In this document: one piece after another, positions 55,819 through 64,000 of the stretch | Layout: every line of letters starts with the position of its first letter | How positions within the stretch are numbered: the stretch's first letter is position 1 | Program-made: the position numbers and the translations under genes | The notes under the pieces: generated by a model | Seen by the model: only the letters and a program-made list of their open reading frames with translations | What the model was told of the DNA's origin: nothing | Database searches by the model: none | From: CAIWHR01 sp963846855 | GTDB taxonomy: Bacteria; Pseudomonadota; Gammaproteobacteria; Burkholderiales; Casimicrobiaceae | NCBI GenBank assembly: GCA_963846855.1 | Contig: CAWJXK010000008.1 | Location: forward strand, 1,240,001 to 1,304,000 | Direction: 5' to 3' | DNA length: 64,000 nt

Positions 55819-55995
55819 CCCCGCGGCTGCGCGAACCGATCGCTTCGTTGCTGCTCGCTCGGGACCTCGCTGTACCAACATGTACTATCTCGGCCCCTCG
55901 CTCCGCTGCGCCTCGCGCTCGGTCCGCTCGCTCGCTCCCCGCATGCGACGGAAACCGGAGCCCTTCTTTGCAGACTCGAATTTCGAAAGAACGGC

Positions 55996-57426
55996 ATGGC
56001 AGACCAATTTGATGTCGTGGTGATCGGTGCTGGCCCGGGCGGATACATCGCCGCGATCCGCGCCGCGCAGCTCGGATTCAGGACGGCGTGCATCGACGAC
56101 TGGACGCGCGCGGGCGACAAGCCGGCGCCGGGGGGCACGTGCACGAACGTCGGCTGCATCCCGTCGAAGGCCCTGCTGCAGTCGTCCGAGAATTTCGAGC
56201 ACGCGGGTCACGCATTCGCGGATCATGGCATCATGCTCGACAACCTCGGCATCGACGTCGCGAGGATGCAGGCGCGCAAGGAGAAGGTCGTCGCGCAGAA
56301 CAACGACGGCATCCTCTTCCTGTTCCGCAAGAACAAGGTCACGTTCTTCCATGGTCGCGGCGTGTTCGCGGGCGGCAGCGCCGCCGCAGGGTGGACGGTG
56401 AAGGTCGAAGGCGCGACGCCGGCCGAGCTCACGGCGACGCACGTCATCGTCGCGACCGGGTCGAAGCCGCGTCCGCTGCCCGGGACGGCCATCGACAACG
56501 TGCGCGTGCTCGACAACGAGGGCGCGCTGGCGCTGCCGGAGGTGCCGAAGACGCTCGGCGTGGTCGGCGCGGGCGTCATCGGCCTCGAGATGGGCAGTGT
56601 GTGGCGGCGGCTCGGTGCGAAGGTGACGGTGCTGGAGGCGCTGCCGGACTTCCTTGGTGTCGCCGACGAAGCGATCGCGAAGGAGGCGAAGAAGCTCTTC
56701 GCGAAGCAGGGACTCGCCATTCATCTCGGCGTCTCGATCACGAAGGTGACGGTGTCGAAGAACGACGTCACGGTCGCGTGGAACGACGCCGCGGGCGCGG
56801 GCCAGTCGGCCGTGTTCGACCGGCTGATCGTGTCGATCGGCCGCGTTCCGCACACCGTGGGACTCTCGCCCGAAGCGGTGGGACTCAAGCTCGACGCGCG
56901 CGGCTTCGTCGAGGTCGACGCCGAATGCCGGACGAACCTCGCCAATGTGTGGGCGATAGGCGACGTCGTCCGCGGTCCGATGCTCGCGCACAAGGCCGAG
57001 GAGGAGGGCGTCGCGGTGGCCGAGCGGATCGCCGGACAGCACGGACACGTCGACTTCAATACCGTGCCGTGGGTGATCTACACGTCGCCGGAGATCGCGT
57101 GGGTCGGCAAGACCGAGCGCGAGCTAAAGGGCGAAGGCGTCGCCTGTCGCGTGGGCAGCTTTCCGTTCTCGGCGAACGGCCGCGCGCGCGCGCTCGGCGA
57201 CACCGCGGGCTTCGTCAAGATCATCGCCGACGCGGCCACCGACCGGATCCTCGGCATGCACGTGATCGGACCGCTCGCCTCCGAGCTGATCGCCGAGGGC
57301 GTCGTCGCGATGGAATTCGGCGCGTCGAGCGAGGACCTCGCGCGGATCTGCCACGCGCACCCATCGCTGGCCGAGGCGACGAAGGAAGCCGCGCTCGGCG
57401 TCGCCGGCCGGACCCTCAACCTGTAG
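55996..57426 (+). CDS. lpdA: Dihydrolipoyl dehydrogenase (E3)
   Basis: The 476-aa FAD enzyme reoxidises the lipoamide of E2. It has FAD loop GAGPGGYIAA (11-20), the redox disulfide Cys49/Cys54 (GGTCTNVGCIPSKALL), the NAD loop GAGVIGLEMG (about 191-200) and the C-terminal HAHPSLAEATKEAALG with the base histidine. It follows sucB after 177 bp, in which I see only a GTAC-flanked CTCGGCCCCTCGC stretch of no clear role. Confidence 0.95.
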   Translation: MADQFDVVVIGAGPGGYIAAIRAAQLGFRTACIDDWTRAGDKPAPGGTCTNVGCIPSKALLQSSENFEHAGHAFADHGIMLDNLGIDVARMQARKEKVVAQNNDGILFLFRKNKVTFFHGRGVFAGGSAAAGWTVKVEGATPAELTATHVIVATGSKPRPLPGTAIDNVRVLDNEGALALPEVPKTLGVVGAGVIGLEMGSVWRRLGAKVTVLEALPDFLGVADEAIAKEAKKLFAKQGLAIHLGVSITKVTVSKNDVTVAWNDAAGAGQSAVFDRLIVSIGRVPHTVGLSPEAVGLKLDARGFVEVDAECRTNLANVWAIGDVVRGPMLAHKAEEEGVAVAERIAGQHGHVDFNTVPWVIYTSPEIAWVGKTERELKGEGVACRVGSFPFSANGRARALGDTAGFVKIIADAATDRILGMHVIGPLASELIAEGVVAMEFGASSEDLARICHAHPSLAEATKEAALGVAGRTLNL

Positions 57427-57538
57427 CGCTCGTGGCGGGGGCTGCAGACGTTGGATGCGAATGTGCCCTCTGCAGTGACGTGCTGCGGAATGACGCGGAT
57501 CCCTTCGTGATGTCGGCCCGCACGGGCGGAGGCAACGC

Positions 57539-58675
57539 TTGAGCGATACGGCGACCGACGCGTCGATCGCGGCGCGGCGCGGCGGGCTCGCAGCCTGGGT
57601 CGAGCCGATCCTCGCCGCACGCGGAACCACGCTCGATCCGTCACAGGCGAATGCGCTCGACCGCCTGCAGGTCCTGGCCGACGAGCTCCACGCGTTTCGC
57701 GCCGCGCGGCAATCGACGCTGAAGAAGCTGTTCGCGCCGCCGGACGTCCCGCGCGGCATCTACCTGTGGGGCGGCGTCGGGCGCGGCAAGAGCTTCCTGA
57801 TGGACGGCTTCTACGCGACCGTCGCCATTCGCCGCAAGACGCGCGTGCATTTCCATCTCTTCATGCGCGACGTGCATGCGGCGCTCGCCGAGGTGAAGCA
57901 CGAGGAGGATCCGCTTGCCGTCGTCGCGGCGGGCATCGCGCGCCACTGGCGGCTCGTCTGCTTCGACGAATTCCACGTGTCCGACATCGCCGACGCGATG
58001 ATCCTCGGCCGGCTGCTGCAGGCGCTGTTCGAGCACGGCGTGGTATTCGTGATGACATCGAACTATCCGCCGGACGGTCTCTGGCCGAACGGGCTGCAGC
58101 GTGAGCGTTTCCTGCCGACGATCGCCCTGATCAAGCGCTGGCTCGACGACGTCGAAGTCGACGCTGGCGTCGACTATCGGCTGCGTGCGCTGACACAGGT
58201 GCGCACGTATCACACGCCGGCGGGGCCGGCGGCGGACGCAAGCCTCGACGCCGCATTCGAGGCGATGCGTTCGGGCCGCGACGAAAGCCCGAAGCTCACG
58301 GTCGAGGGGCGGCCGATCCTCGCGCGCCGGGTCGCCGGCAGCGCCGCGTGGTTCGACTTTCCGGCGCTGTGCGACGGGCCGCGTTCGCAGCGCGACTATC
58401 TCGAGCTCGCCCGCCGTTTTTCCGTAATCCTGCTTTCCGGCGTGCCGCGGATGACGGCCGACATGGGCGATGTCGCGCGGCGCTTCACGTGGCTCGTGGA
58501 CATACTGTACGATCATCGGGTGAAGCTGCTGCTCTCGGCCGACGCCGCCGCGCCCGACCTCTATCGCGCCGGCCATCACGGCGGCGAGTTCGACCGCACC
58601 GCGAGCCGCCTCGCCGAAATGCAATCCCGCGACTACATGGCGGAACCGCACGTCGCGGCCGAACGGGCGGACTAA
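57539..58675 (+). CDS. zapE: Cell division protein ZapE (AFG1-like ATPase)
   Basis: The 378-aa ATPase has Walker A GGVGRGKS (78-85), Walker B LVCFDEFHVSDIADAM (about 139-154) and sensor-1 like FVMTSNYPPDGLWPNGLQRE. ZapE acts on the FtsZ ring under low oxygen or stress and is the bacterial relative of mitochondrial AFG1. It appears to begin at TTG 57539, preceded by GGAGG at the right distance. Its place after lpdA is the usual one in Betaproteobacteria. Confidence 0.93.
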   Translation: MSDTATDASIAARRGGLAAWVEPILAARGTTLDPSQANALDRLQVLADELHAFRAARQSTLKKLFAPPDVPRGIYLWGGVGRGKSFLMDGFYATVAIRRKTRVHFHLFMRDVHAALAEVKHEEDPLAVVAAGIARHWRLVCFDEFHVSDIADAMILGRLLQALFEHGVVFVMTSNYPPDGLWPNGLQRERFLPTIALIKRWLDDVEVDAGVDYRLRALTQVRTYHTPAGPAADASLDAAFEAMRSGRDESPKLTVEGRPILARRVAGSAAWFDFPALCDGPRSQRDYLELARRFSVILLSGVPRMTADMGDVARRFTWLVDILYDHRVKLLLSADAAAPDLYRAGHHGGEFDRTASRLAEMQSRDYMAEPHVAAERAD

Positions 58676-58745
58676 CCGCCGTTCGGCCCGACCTCGCCTC
58701 GCCCCCGATTTCCCGCATATCCCCGCAGTGGACAAGGAGACTCCC

Positions 58746-59750
58746 GTGCAGAAATTCAAGGCTTACCGGACGTTCCAGGAGCCGACCGGCGTCGCGAGCC
58801 GGTTCGTGGAAATGTCGCTGGACGAGCTCGACCCGGGCGATGTCGTCGTGCGCACGAAGTATTCGACGATCAATTACAAGGATGCCCTTTCGTACAACGG
58901 CGCCGGAAAGATCATGCGCAAGTACCCGACGAACGCCGGCATCGACATGGCCGGCACCGTCGAGAGTTCCGGCGATGCGCGCTGGAAGCGCGGCGACAAG
59001 GTCATCGTGCACGCCTACGACATGGGCGTCGCGCACGACGGCGGATATTCCGAATTCGTCAGGGTTCCGGGCGACTGGGTCGTCCGCCGCCCCGAGAGCA
59101 TGACCGCGTTCGACGCGATGACGCTCGGCACCGCCGGGTTCACCGCCGCGCAGGCGATCATGCTGATGGAGCACAACGGGCTGGTACCCGCGAACGGCCC
59201 CGTCGCCGTCACCGGTTCGACCGGCGGTGTGGGCTCGGTGGCAGTCGAGATTCTCGCCAAATCGGGCTACGAAGTGGTCGCGATCACGGGCAAGAAGGAG
59301 GAGACCGATTACCTCAAGGAGCTGGGCGCGCGCGAGGTCGTCGTCCGTCAGTCGGTCGACCTCTCGAAGATCCGGCCGCTCGATTCGGCGCGGTGGGCGG
59401 GCGTGGTCGACAATCTCGGCGGCGACATTCTCGCATGGCTGCTGTCCACGATGAAGATCGGCGGCACGGCGGCCGCCGTCGGCCTCGCCGCCGACCATAA
59501 GCTGCACACGTCGGTGATGCCGTTCATCCTGCGCGGCGTATGCCTGCTCGGCGCCGACAGCGCCAACTGCCCGATGCCGCTGCGGCAGAAGCTGTGGAAC
59601 AAGCTCGCCGTCGAATGGCGGCCGGACAAGGTGCACGACCAGGTTCGCACGATCGACTTCGACGACCTGCCGACGCACTTCGATCCGTACATCAAGGGAA
59701 TGGTCCGCGGGCGCACCGTCGTGCGCATCGCTCCGGACACGCATCCCTGA
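58746..59750 (+). CDS. acuI: Acryloyl-CoA reductase AcuI / YhdH-type oxidoreductase
   Basis: The 334-aa zinc-free medium-chain reductase reads YSTINYKDALSYNGAGKIMR (about 39-58), typical of the YhdH/AcuI group, and has the NADPH loop TGSTGGVGSVAVEIL (about 157-171). AcuI reduces the toxic acryloyl-CoA to propionyl-CoA. GTG 58746 was chosen because AAGGAG is 6 bp upstream; a GTG six codons earlier lacks one. It lies next to prpE, which makes propionyl-CoA from propionate, so both may feed the methylcitrate genes. YhdH-type quinone reductase is the alternative reading. Confidence 0.85.
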   Translation: MQKFKAYRTFQEPTGVASRFVEMSLDELDPGDVVVRTKYSTINYKDALSYNGAGKIMRKYPTNAGIDMAGTVESSGDARWKRGDKVIVHAYDMGVAHDGGYSEFVRVPGDWVVRRPESMTAFDAMTLGTAGFTAAQAIMLMEHNGLVPANGPVAVTGSTGGVGSVAVEILAKSGYEVVAITGKKEETDYLKELGAREVVVRQSVDLSKIRPLDSARWAGVVDNLGGDILAWLLSTMKIGGTAAAVGLAADHKLHTSVMPFILRGVCLLGADSANCPMPLRQKLWNKLAVEWRPDKVHDQVRTIDFDDLPTHFDPYIKGMVRGRTVVRIAPDTHP

Positions 59751-59897
59751 GACGGTCGCCTCAGCGGGCCGGCCGGCGGCCGGTCCGGTTCATCGCAGAC
59801 TTGATCCGGCGCAAGGCCGGCTCCGGAGGCCGAGGTAGCCTTTGCACGAGCGGTCCCGGGTTCGCCGCGGCGCTTTGAGCCGGCCGGCGGCGGGCTC

Positions 59898-59910
59898 GTC
59901 TTATGTCTTA
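59898..59910 (+). promoter_or_regulatory. Operator-like word upstream of prpE
   Basis: GTCTTATGTCTTA contains the exact 12-bp word seen on the other strand at 45079-45090 between mdh and gntR. It lies 131 bp before the prpE ATG. The rest of the 291 bp between acuI and prpE holds nothing else I can support. Confidence 0.55.
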
Positions 59911-60041
59911 GAGATTGACCGGGCGCAAGGCGTCGCGCCGGCGGCTCGCTGAACCTCGGGGAAGAATGCCGGCGGGAAACGGGCGAATGCGCGCGGCCAC
60001 GCGCCGCGCGTCGGTGGCGAATCGTCGTCGAGGAGGGGTTG

Positions 60042-61940
60042 ATGGCCAAGTACAAGGAATTCCACGGGAGCTCGCTCGCCGACCGCGATGCGTTCTGGCG
60101 CACCGAGGCTGCGCTCGTCGACTGGCAGACCCCCTTCGCGGACGTGCTCGACTATTCGAATCCGCCGTTCGCGAAGTGGTTCGTCGGCGGGCGCACCAAT
60201 CTCTGCCACAACGCGATCGACCGCCATCTGGCGACCCGCGGCGGCCAGAAGGCGCTCATCTACCTGTCGACCGAGACCGGCGAGACGAAGACCTACTCGT
60301 ACCGCGAGCTCCACGCCGAGGTCAACCGCTTCGCTGCGGTGCTCAAGGCGCAGGGCGCGGGCCGCGGCGACCGCGTCCTCATCTACATGCCGATGATCGC
60401 CGAGGCGGCCTTCGCGATGCTCGCGTGTGCGCGAATCGGCGCGATCCACTCGGTCGTCTTCGGCGGCTTCGCCGCGGCGAGCCTCGCGACCCGCATCGAC
60501 GACGCGAAGCCGAAGGTGATGGTGACCTCCGACTGCGGGATGCGCGGCGGCAAGCCCGTGCCGTACAAGCATCTCGTCGACGAGGCCGTGCGGCTCTCGA
60601 AGCATCCGCCGGCCTCGGTCGTCATCGTCAACCGCGGCCTCGACCCGAAGATGAACGTCGTCGCCGGCCGCGACGTCGACTACGCGATGCTGCGGGCGCA
60701 GCACCTCGGCGCGAGCGTCCCGTGCGAATGGCTGGAATCGTCCGAGCCGTCGTACATCCTCTACACCTCGGGCACGACCGGCAAGCCGAAGGGCGTGCAG
60801 CGCGACACCGGCGGCTACGCCGTCGCGCTGGCGTCGTCGATGCGGCGAATCTTCTGCGTCGAGCCGGGCGAGACGATGTTCACGACGAGCGACATCGGCT
60901 GGGTCGTCGGCCATTCGTACATCATCTACGGGCCGCTCATCAACGGCTCGACGACGATCATGTACGAGGGTCTGCCGATCCGCCCCGATCCCGCGATCTG
61001 GTGGAAGATCGTCGAGGACAACAAGGTGAAGACGATGTTCAGCTCGCCGACCGCGATCCGCGTGCTGAAGAAGCAGGACCCGGCCTTCATGAAGCGGCAC
61101 GACCTGTCATCGCTGAAGTACCTGTTCCTCGCCGGCGAGCCGCTCGACGAGCCGACGGCGCACTGGGCATCGGATAACCTGGGTGTTGCCATCGTCGACA
61201 ACTATTGGCAGACGGAAACCGGCTGGCCGATCCTGTCCGCGCAGCCGGGCGTCGAGGAAACGCCGCGCAAGTGGGGCAGCCCGTCGTTCCCCGTGTACGG
61301 TTACGACGTCCGCCTGCTGCTCGAGGGCACCGGCGCCGAGGCCGGCGCCGACGAGAAGGCCGTACTGACGATCATGCCGCCGCTGCCGCCGGGCTGCATG
61401 ACGACGGTCTGGGGTGACGATGCGCGTTTCGTGAAGACGTACTTCTCTGATTTCGGAGCCAAGCTCGCGTACTCGACGTTCGACTGGGCGACGCGCGACG
61501 CCGACGGGTACTATTTCGTGCTCGGGCGAACCGACGACGTGATCAACGTCGCCGGGCATCGGCTCGGCACGCGCGAGATCGAGGAGGCCGTGCAGGCGCA
61601 CACGGGCATCGCCGAAGTCGCCGTGGTCGGCGTCGCCGATCCGCTGAAGGGTCAGGTCCCCGTGGCGTTCGCGGTCGTCAAGGATCCGCAGCGGGTCGCA
61701 ACGCCCGAGGGTGTGGCGGCGATGCGCAAGGAAGTCATGGATACGGTCGACCGCGAGCTCGGCGCGATCGCGCGTCCGGGCGCCGTGCATTTCATCACGC
61801 TGCTGCCGAAGACGCGTTCGGGCAAGCTGCTGCGCCGCTCGATCCAGGCGCTTGCCGAAGGCCGTGACCCGGGCGATCTGACGACGATCGAGGATCCGGC
61901 CGCGCTGGAGCAGATCCGCGCGGCGCTCGCGGCGCGATAG
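60042..61940 (+). CDS. prpE: Propionate-CoA ligase PrpE
   Basis: The 632-aa AMP-forming enzyme activates propionate. It has the P-loop-like YTSGTTGKPKG (241-251), the core motif NYWQTETGWP (about 383-392), YFVLGRTDDVINVAGHRLGT (about 489-508) and the C-terminal PKTRSGKLLRR with acetylatable Lys595. IDRHLATRGGQKALIY and FGGFAAASLATRIDDAKPKV are characteristic of PrpE rather than acetyl-CoA synthetase. AGGAGGGG lies 4 bp before ATG 60042. Confidence 0.93.
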   Translation: MAKYKEFHGSSLADRDAFWRTEAALVDWQTPFADVLDYSNPPFAKWFVGGRTNLCHNAIDRHLATRGGQKALIYLSTETGETKTYSYRELHAEVNRFAAVLKAQGAGRGDRVLIYMPMIAEAAFAMLACARIGAIHSVVFGGFAAASLATRIDDAKPKVMVTSDCGMRGGKPVPYKHLVDEAVRLSKHPPASVVIVNRGLDPKMNVVAGRDVDYAMLRAQHLGASVPCEWLESSEPSYILYTSGTTGKPKGVQRDTGGYAVALASSMRRIFCVEPGETMFTTSDIGWVVGHSYIIYGPLINGSTTIMYEGLPIRPDPAIWWKIVEDNKVKTMFSSPTAIRVLKKQDPAFMKRHDLSSLKYLFLAGEPLDEPTAHWASDNLGVAIVDNYWQTETGWPILSAQPGVEETPRKWGSPSFPVYGYDVRLLLEGTGAEAGADEKAVLTIMPPLPPGCMTTVWGDDARFVKTYFSDFGAKLAYSTFDWATRDADGYYFVLGRTDDVINVAGHRLGTREIEEAVQAHTGIAEVAVVGVADPLKGQVPVAFAVVKDPQRVATPEGVAAMRKEVMDTVDRELGAIARPGAVHFITLLPKTRSGKLLRRSIQALAEGRDPGDLTTIEDPAALEQIRAALAAR

Positions 61941-62026
61941 GACCGTCGGGCGGCGTCGTGCCAGGCGCGGCGCGGTCGGCGGGACGCCGATCGGCGATAA
62001 TGGGCGCTTTGCGCGAAGCCACGCCG

Positions 62027-63106
62027 ATGCCCAACAGCTCGCGTCCGGTTCACGCCGGCACCGCTCCCCCGCATGCTCCGCTCACCGTCGCCGTCCGCGG
62101 CGATGGCGTCGACGCGGTGCATTTCGGCTCGGTCGCGGTGGTCGACGGCGAGGGGACGCTGCTTTATGGGGCAGGCGACCCCGGCTTCGTGACGATGACG
62201 CGCAGCGCGTTGAAGCCGTTGCAGGCGATGCCGTTTGTGGCGGCGGGCGGAATCGAGCGATTCGGCTACTCGAGCCGACAGGTTGCGCTGCTGTGCGCCA
62301 GCCATTCAGGCGAGCCGAGGCATGTGAGCGAGGTGGCCGAGATGCTCGCCAAGGCTGGCAATGCCGCGACCGACCTCCAGTGCGGGACACACGCGCCGGG
62401 CTATTTCGAGGCGCGAGGCGAGGTGCCGCCGCCGCCGCCGTATTCGCCGCTCGCGCACAATTGCTCCGGCAAGCACAGCGGGATGCTCGCGTATTGCGTC
62501 CACTGCGGGGCGCCGAAGGAAACCTACCTCGAGTTCGAGCATCCGCTGCAGCGCGAGATCCGCCATGCGGTCGCGCATTTCACCTCGGTTCCGGAAGCGG
62601 AACTCCTCGCCGGCATCGACGGCTGCTCGGCGCCGAACTACGCGGTGCCGCTGACCGGCCTCGCCCGGGCGTTCGCGCGACTCGCGAGCGGAAAGGACGA
62701 TCCGGTCTACGGCAACGCGCCGAAGCGGCTCGCCGACGCGATGACCGGGCATCCCGACATGGTCTCCGGCGAGCGGCGCAACGATCTCGCGCTGATGCGT
62801 GCCGGCCGCGGCGACTGGGTGACCAAGGTCGGCGCGGAGGGCGTGCAGGCGCTTGGAATCCGCAGCCGCGGATGGGGCATCGTCGTCAAGTCGGTCGACG
62901 GGTCGAAACGCGGCCTCCATCCGGCCACCGTGGCGACACTCGACGCACTGGGCCTCCTCGATGCGGGGCAACGGGCGGAGCTCGCCGAGTGGGGCGCACC
63001 CAACGTGAGGAATTACCGAGGCATCGTCACCGGCGAAGTCCGCCCCGTGCTTGTACTGAACAAATTCGAGAAATCCGGGGCACTCGTGTTCCGGACGTCG
63101 GAATAA
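62027..63106 (+). CDS. Asparaginase (thermolabile / AnsA-like family)
   Basis: The 359-aa protein belongs to the asparaginase family typified by Rhizobium etli type. It has VVDGEGTLLYGAGDP, TRSALKPLQAMPFVAAGGIE (about 52-71), LCASHSGEP (about 83-91), HNCSGKHSGMLAYCVH (about 141-156) with conserved Cys, Lys and Ser, and DGCSAPNYAVPLTGLA (about 194-209). It hydrolyses asparagine to aspartate and ammonia. An alternative ATG at 62000 would add nine residues; neither has a strong ribosome site. No signal peptide. Confidence 0.85.
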   Translation: MPNSSRPVHAGTAPPHAPLTVAVRGDGVDAVHFGSVAVVDGEGTLLYGAGDPGFVTMTRSALKPLQAMPFVAAGGIERFGYSSRQVALLCASHSGEPRHVSEVAEMLAKAGNAATDLQCGTHAPGYFEARGEVPPPPPYSPLAHNCSGKHSGMLAYCVHCGAPKETYLEFEHPLQREIRHAVAHFTSVPEAELLAGIDGCSAPNYAVPLTGLARAFARLASGKDDPVYGNAPKRLADAMTGHPDMVSGERRNDLALMRAGRGDWVTKVGAEGVQALGIRSRGWGIVVKSVDGSKRGLHPATVATLDALGLLDAGQRAELAEWGAPNVRNYRGIVTGEVRPVLVLNKFEKSGALVFRTSE

Positions 63107-63119
63107 CCCCTTCGCGCGT

Positions 63120-63146
63120 GAACTTACGCCCTTCGCGATGGTCTTT
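63120..63146 (+). promoter_or_regulatory. Possible sigma-E promoter of rpoE
   Basis: GAACTT (63120-63125) is followed after 16 bp by TCTTT (63142-63146), close to the RpoE consensus GAACTT-N16-TCTGA. It lies about 130 bp before rpoE, as expected of an autoregulated sigma-E gene. Confidence 0.45.
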
Positions 63147-63274
63147 GTCAACAAGCGCGTACCGCGACCGCGAGATCCCGGAAATGCGGCATTCTTCGGG
63201 CACCCGTCTCGGCTCGGGAGCCGGTGGGCGCACCTGCCGTTCGGCGGGCATAACAATGATGATTCAGGGACCTG

Positions 63275-63874
63275 ATGGGTGATCGCGAGGTCGATGCGCA
63301 ACTGGTCGAGCGCGCGCAGCAGGGCGACAAGCGGGCCTACGAATTGCTTGTGGCGAAGTACCAGCGGAAGCTGGGACGTCTGCTGTCACGCTTCGTGCGC
63401 GACCCGGCGGAGGTCGAGGACGTGACGCAGGAAGCTTTCATCAAGGCCTACCGGGCGCTGCCGAGCTTTCGCGGCGACAGCGCGTTTTACACGTGGCTGT
63501 ACCGCATCGCGATCAACACCGCGAAGAATTACCTGGTCGCGCTGGGGCGCCGTGCGCCGACGTCGACCGGCTTCGACAACGCAGAGGCCGAGAACTTCGA
63601 GGATGCGGAGCAGCTGCGCGACAGCAACACGCCCGAGAGCGAGCTCATGGGACGCGAGATCGCGACGACGGTGAACAAGGCGATGGATGCCTTGCCCGCC
63701 GATCTGCGCACCGCGATCACGCTGCGCGAGATCGAGGGCATGAGCTACGAGGAAATAGCCAACGTGATGAATTGTCCGATTGGCACGGTGCGATCCCGGA
63801 TTTTCCGGGCGCGGGAAGCGATTGCAGCGGAATTGCGGCCGCTGCTGGGGACTGACGAAGACCGGAGATGGTGA
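63275..63874 (+). CDS. rpoE: RNA polymerase sigma-E factor RpoE
   Basis: The 199-aa ECF sigma factor has region 2 (about 23-92: LVAKYQRKLGRLLSRFVRDP, DVTQEAFIKAYRALPSFRGD, YTWLYRIAINTAKNYL) and region 4 (about 131-185: LPADLRTAITLREIEGMSYE, EIANVMNCPIGTVRSRIFRA). These match RpoE/AlgU of Beta- and Gammaproteobacteria, the envelope-stress sigma factor. The following rseA confirms this. Do-family proteases such as the one at 18660-20105 are typical members of its regulon, though I see no sigma-E site there. Confidence 0.96.
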   Translation: MGDREVDAQLVERAQQGDKRAYELLVAKYQRKLGRLLSRFVRDPAEVEDVTQEAFIKAYRALPSFRGDSAFYTWLYRIAINTAKNYLVALGRRAPTSTGFDNAEAENFEDAEQLRDSNTPESELMGREIATTVNKAMDALPADLRTAITLREIEGMSYEEIANVMNCPIGTVRSRIFRAREAIAAELRPLLGTDEDRRW

Positions 63875-64000
63875 TGTCTGACAGGATTTCACGACTGATG
63901 GATGGCGAGCTCGAGGAAAGCGAGCTCAAGCTCGTCTGGACCGAGCTCGACCGAGCGGACGGTATCGCGACCTGGGCGTGTTATCACGTGATCGGTGACA
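63874..64000 (+). CDS. rseA: Sigma-E anti-sigma factor RseA, N-terminal part
   Basis: The first 42 residues (MSDRISRLMDGELEESELKL, then VWTELDRADGIATWACYHVI) match the N-terminal, sigma-binding domain of RseA, including the typical LMDGE motif and the W..YH.IGD pattern. The gene is cut by the window edge. Its ATG overlaps the rpoE stop by one base (TGATG), so sigma factor and anti-sigma factor are translationally coupled. Confidence 0.9.
   Translation, partial: MSDRISRLMDGELEESELKLVWTELDRADGIATWACYHVIGD

Noticed and set aside
51601..55881. A 1426-aa minus-strand open frame over sucA and sucB
   Set aside because: It is the antisense shadow of two intact, recognisable genes; composition is Arg/His/Asp-rich with no domain.
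55819..55995. Small gene or RNA between sucB and lpdA
   Set aside because: The 177-bp gap has a GTAC-flanked segment and CTCGGCCCCTCGC-like runs but no credible start, ribosome site or clear hairpin with T-tail.

Overview
The window is a 64 kb stretch of high-GC chromosomal DNA. It almost certainly comes from an environmental betaproteobacterium of broadly Burkholderiales type. The strongest sign is the central block GntR regulator - sdhCDAB - sdhE - gltA - odhA(sucA) - odhB(sucB) - lpdA - zapE, with mdh, methylcitrate-cycle genes and acnA on the other strand; this gene order is typical of Betaproteobacteria. I see no rRNA, tRNA, CRISPR array, prophage or full insertion sequence.

Layout. (1) 0-9.6 kb is an envelope and stress region with many small proteins: PRC-barrel, DUF3309, topoisomerase IB, a small basic DUF6496 protein, CsbD coupled to a Cys-repeat periplasmic protein, a CHASE3 membrane sensor without a visible kinase core, a BON lipoprotein, entericidin, a phospholipase D lipoprotein and a DUF2231 membrane protein. 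The BON and entericidin genes carry near-perfect sigma-54 (-24/-12) promoters; weaker versions precede csbD and the DUF2231 gene. (2) 9.6-25.6 kb is mixed housekeeping: a fused indolepyruvate:ferredoxin oxidoreductase, a carboxylesterase, an SPFH/50-aa membrane protein/DUF1648/Arc-type operon, a CurA-type oxidoreductase, a Ca2+/H+ antiporter, a Do-family protease, a two-gene cassette of unknown function, a QseBC-type two-component pair, msrB, an MFS transporter and a glutathione transferase. (3) 25.6-31.6 kb is an envelope-glycan modification set: two GT2 glycosyltransferases, a GtrA flippase-like protein and two GT-C-type integral membrane proteins. (4) 31.6-36.7 kb holds ttcA, a broken TonB-like gene, a MITE-like repeat, an orphan ParA, an Ala/Lys-rich lipoprotein and a Bcr/CflA exporter. 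(5) 36.7-62 kb is carbon metabolism: mdh-prpB-prpC-prpD-DUF3617-acnA leftward; gntR, sdh, gltA, 2-oxoglutarate dehydrogenase and zapE rightward; then acuI and prpE. (6) The end holds an asparaginase, rpoE and the start of rseA.

How it fits together. acuI and prpE supply propionyl-CoA, prpC/prpD/acnA/prpB convert it to pyruvate plus succinate, and the sdh/mdh/gltA/odh genes run the TCA cycle that consumes the products. The 12-bp word GTCTTATGTCTT lies both between mdh and gntR and upstream of prpE, so one regulator, plausibly the local GntR protein, may tie the two loci together.

Oddities: two copies of a 269-289 bp palindromic element with about 30-bp terminal inverted repeats (33.9 and 46.0 kb); a 99-bp in-frame tandem duplication covering the gltA start region; and single-base frameshifts in prpC and (twice) in the TonB-like gene, which could be real decay or assembly errors.
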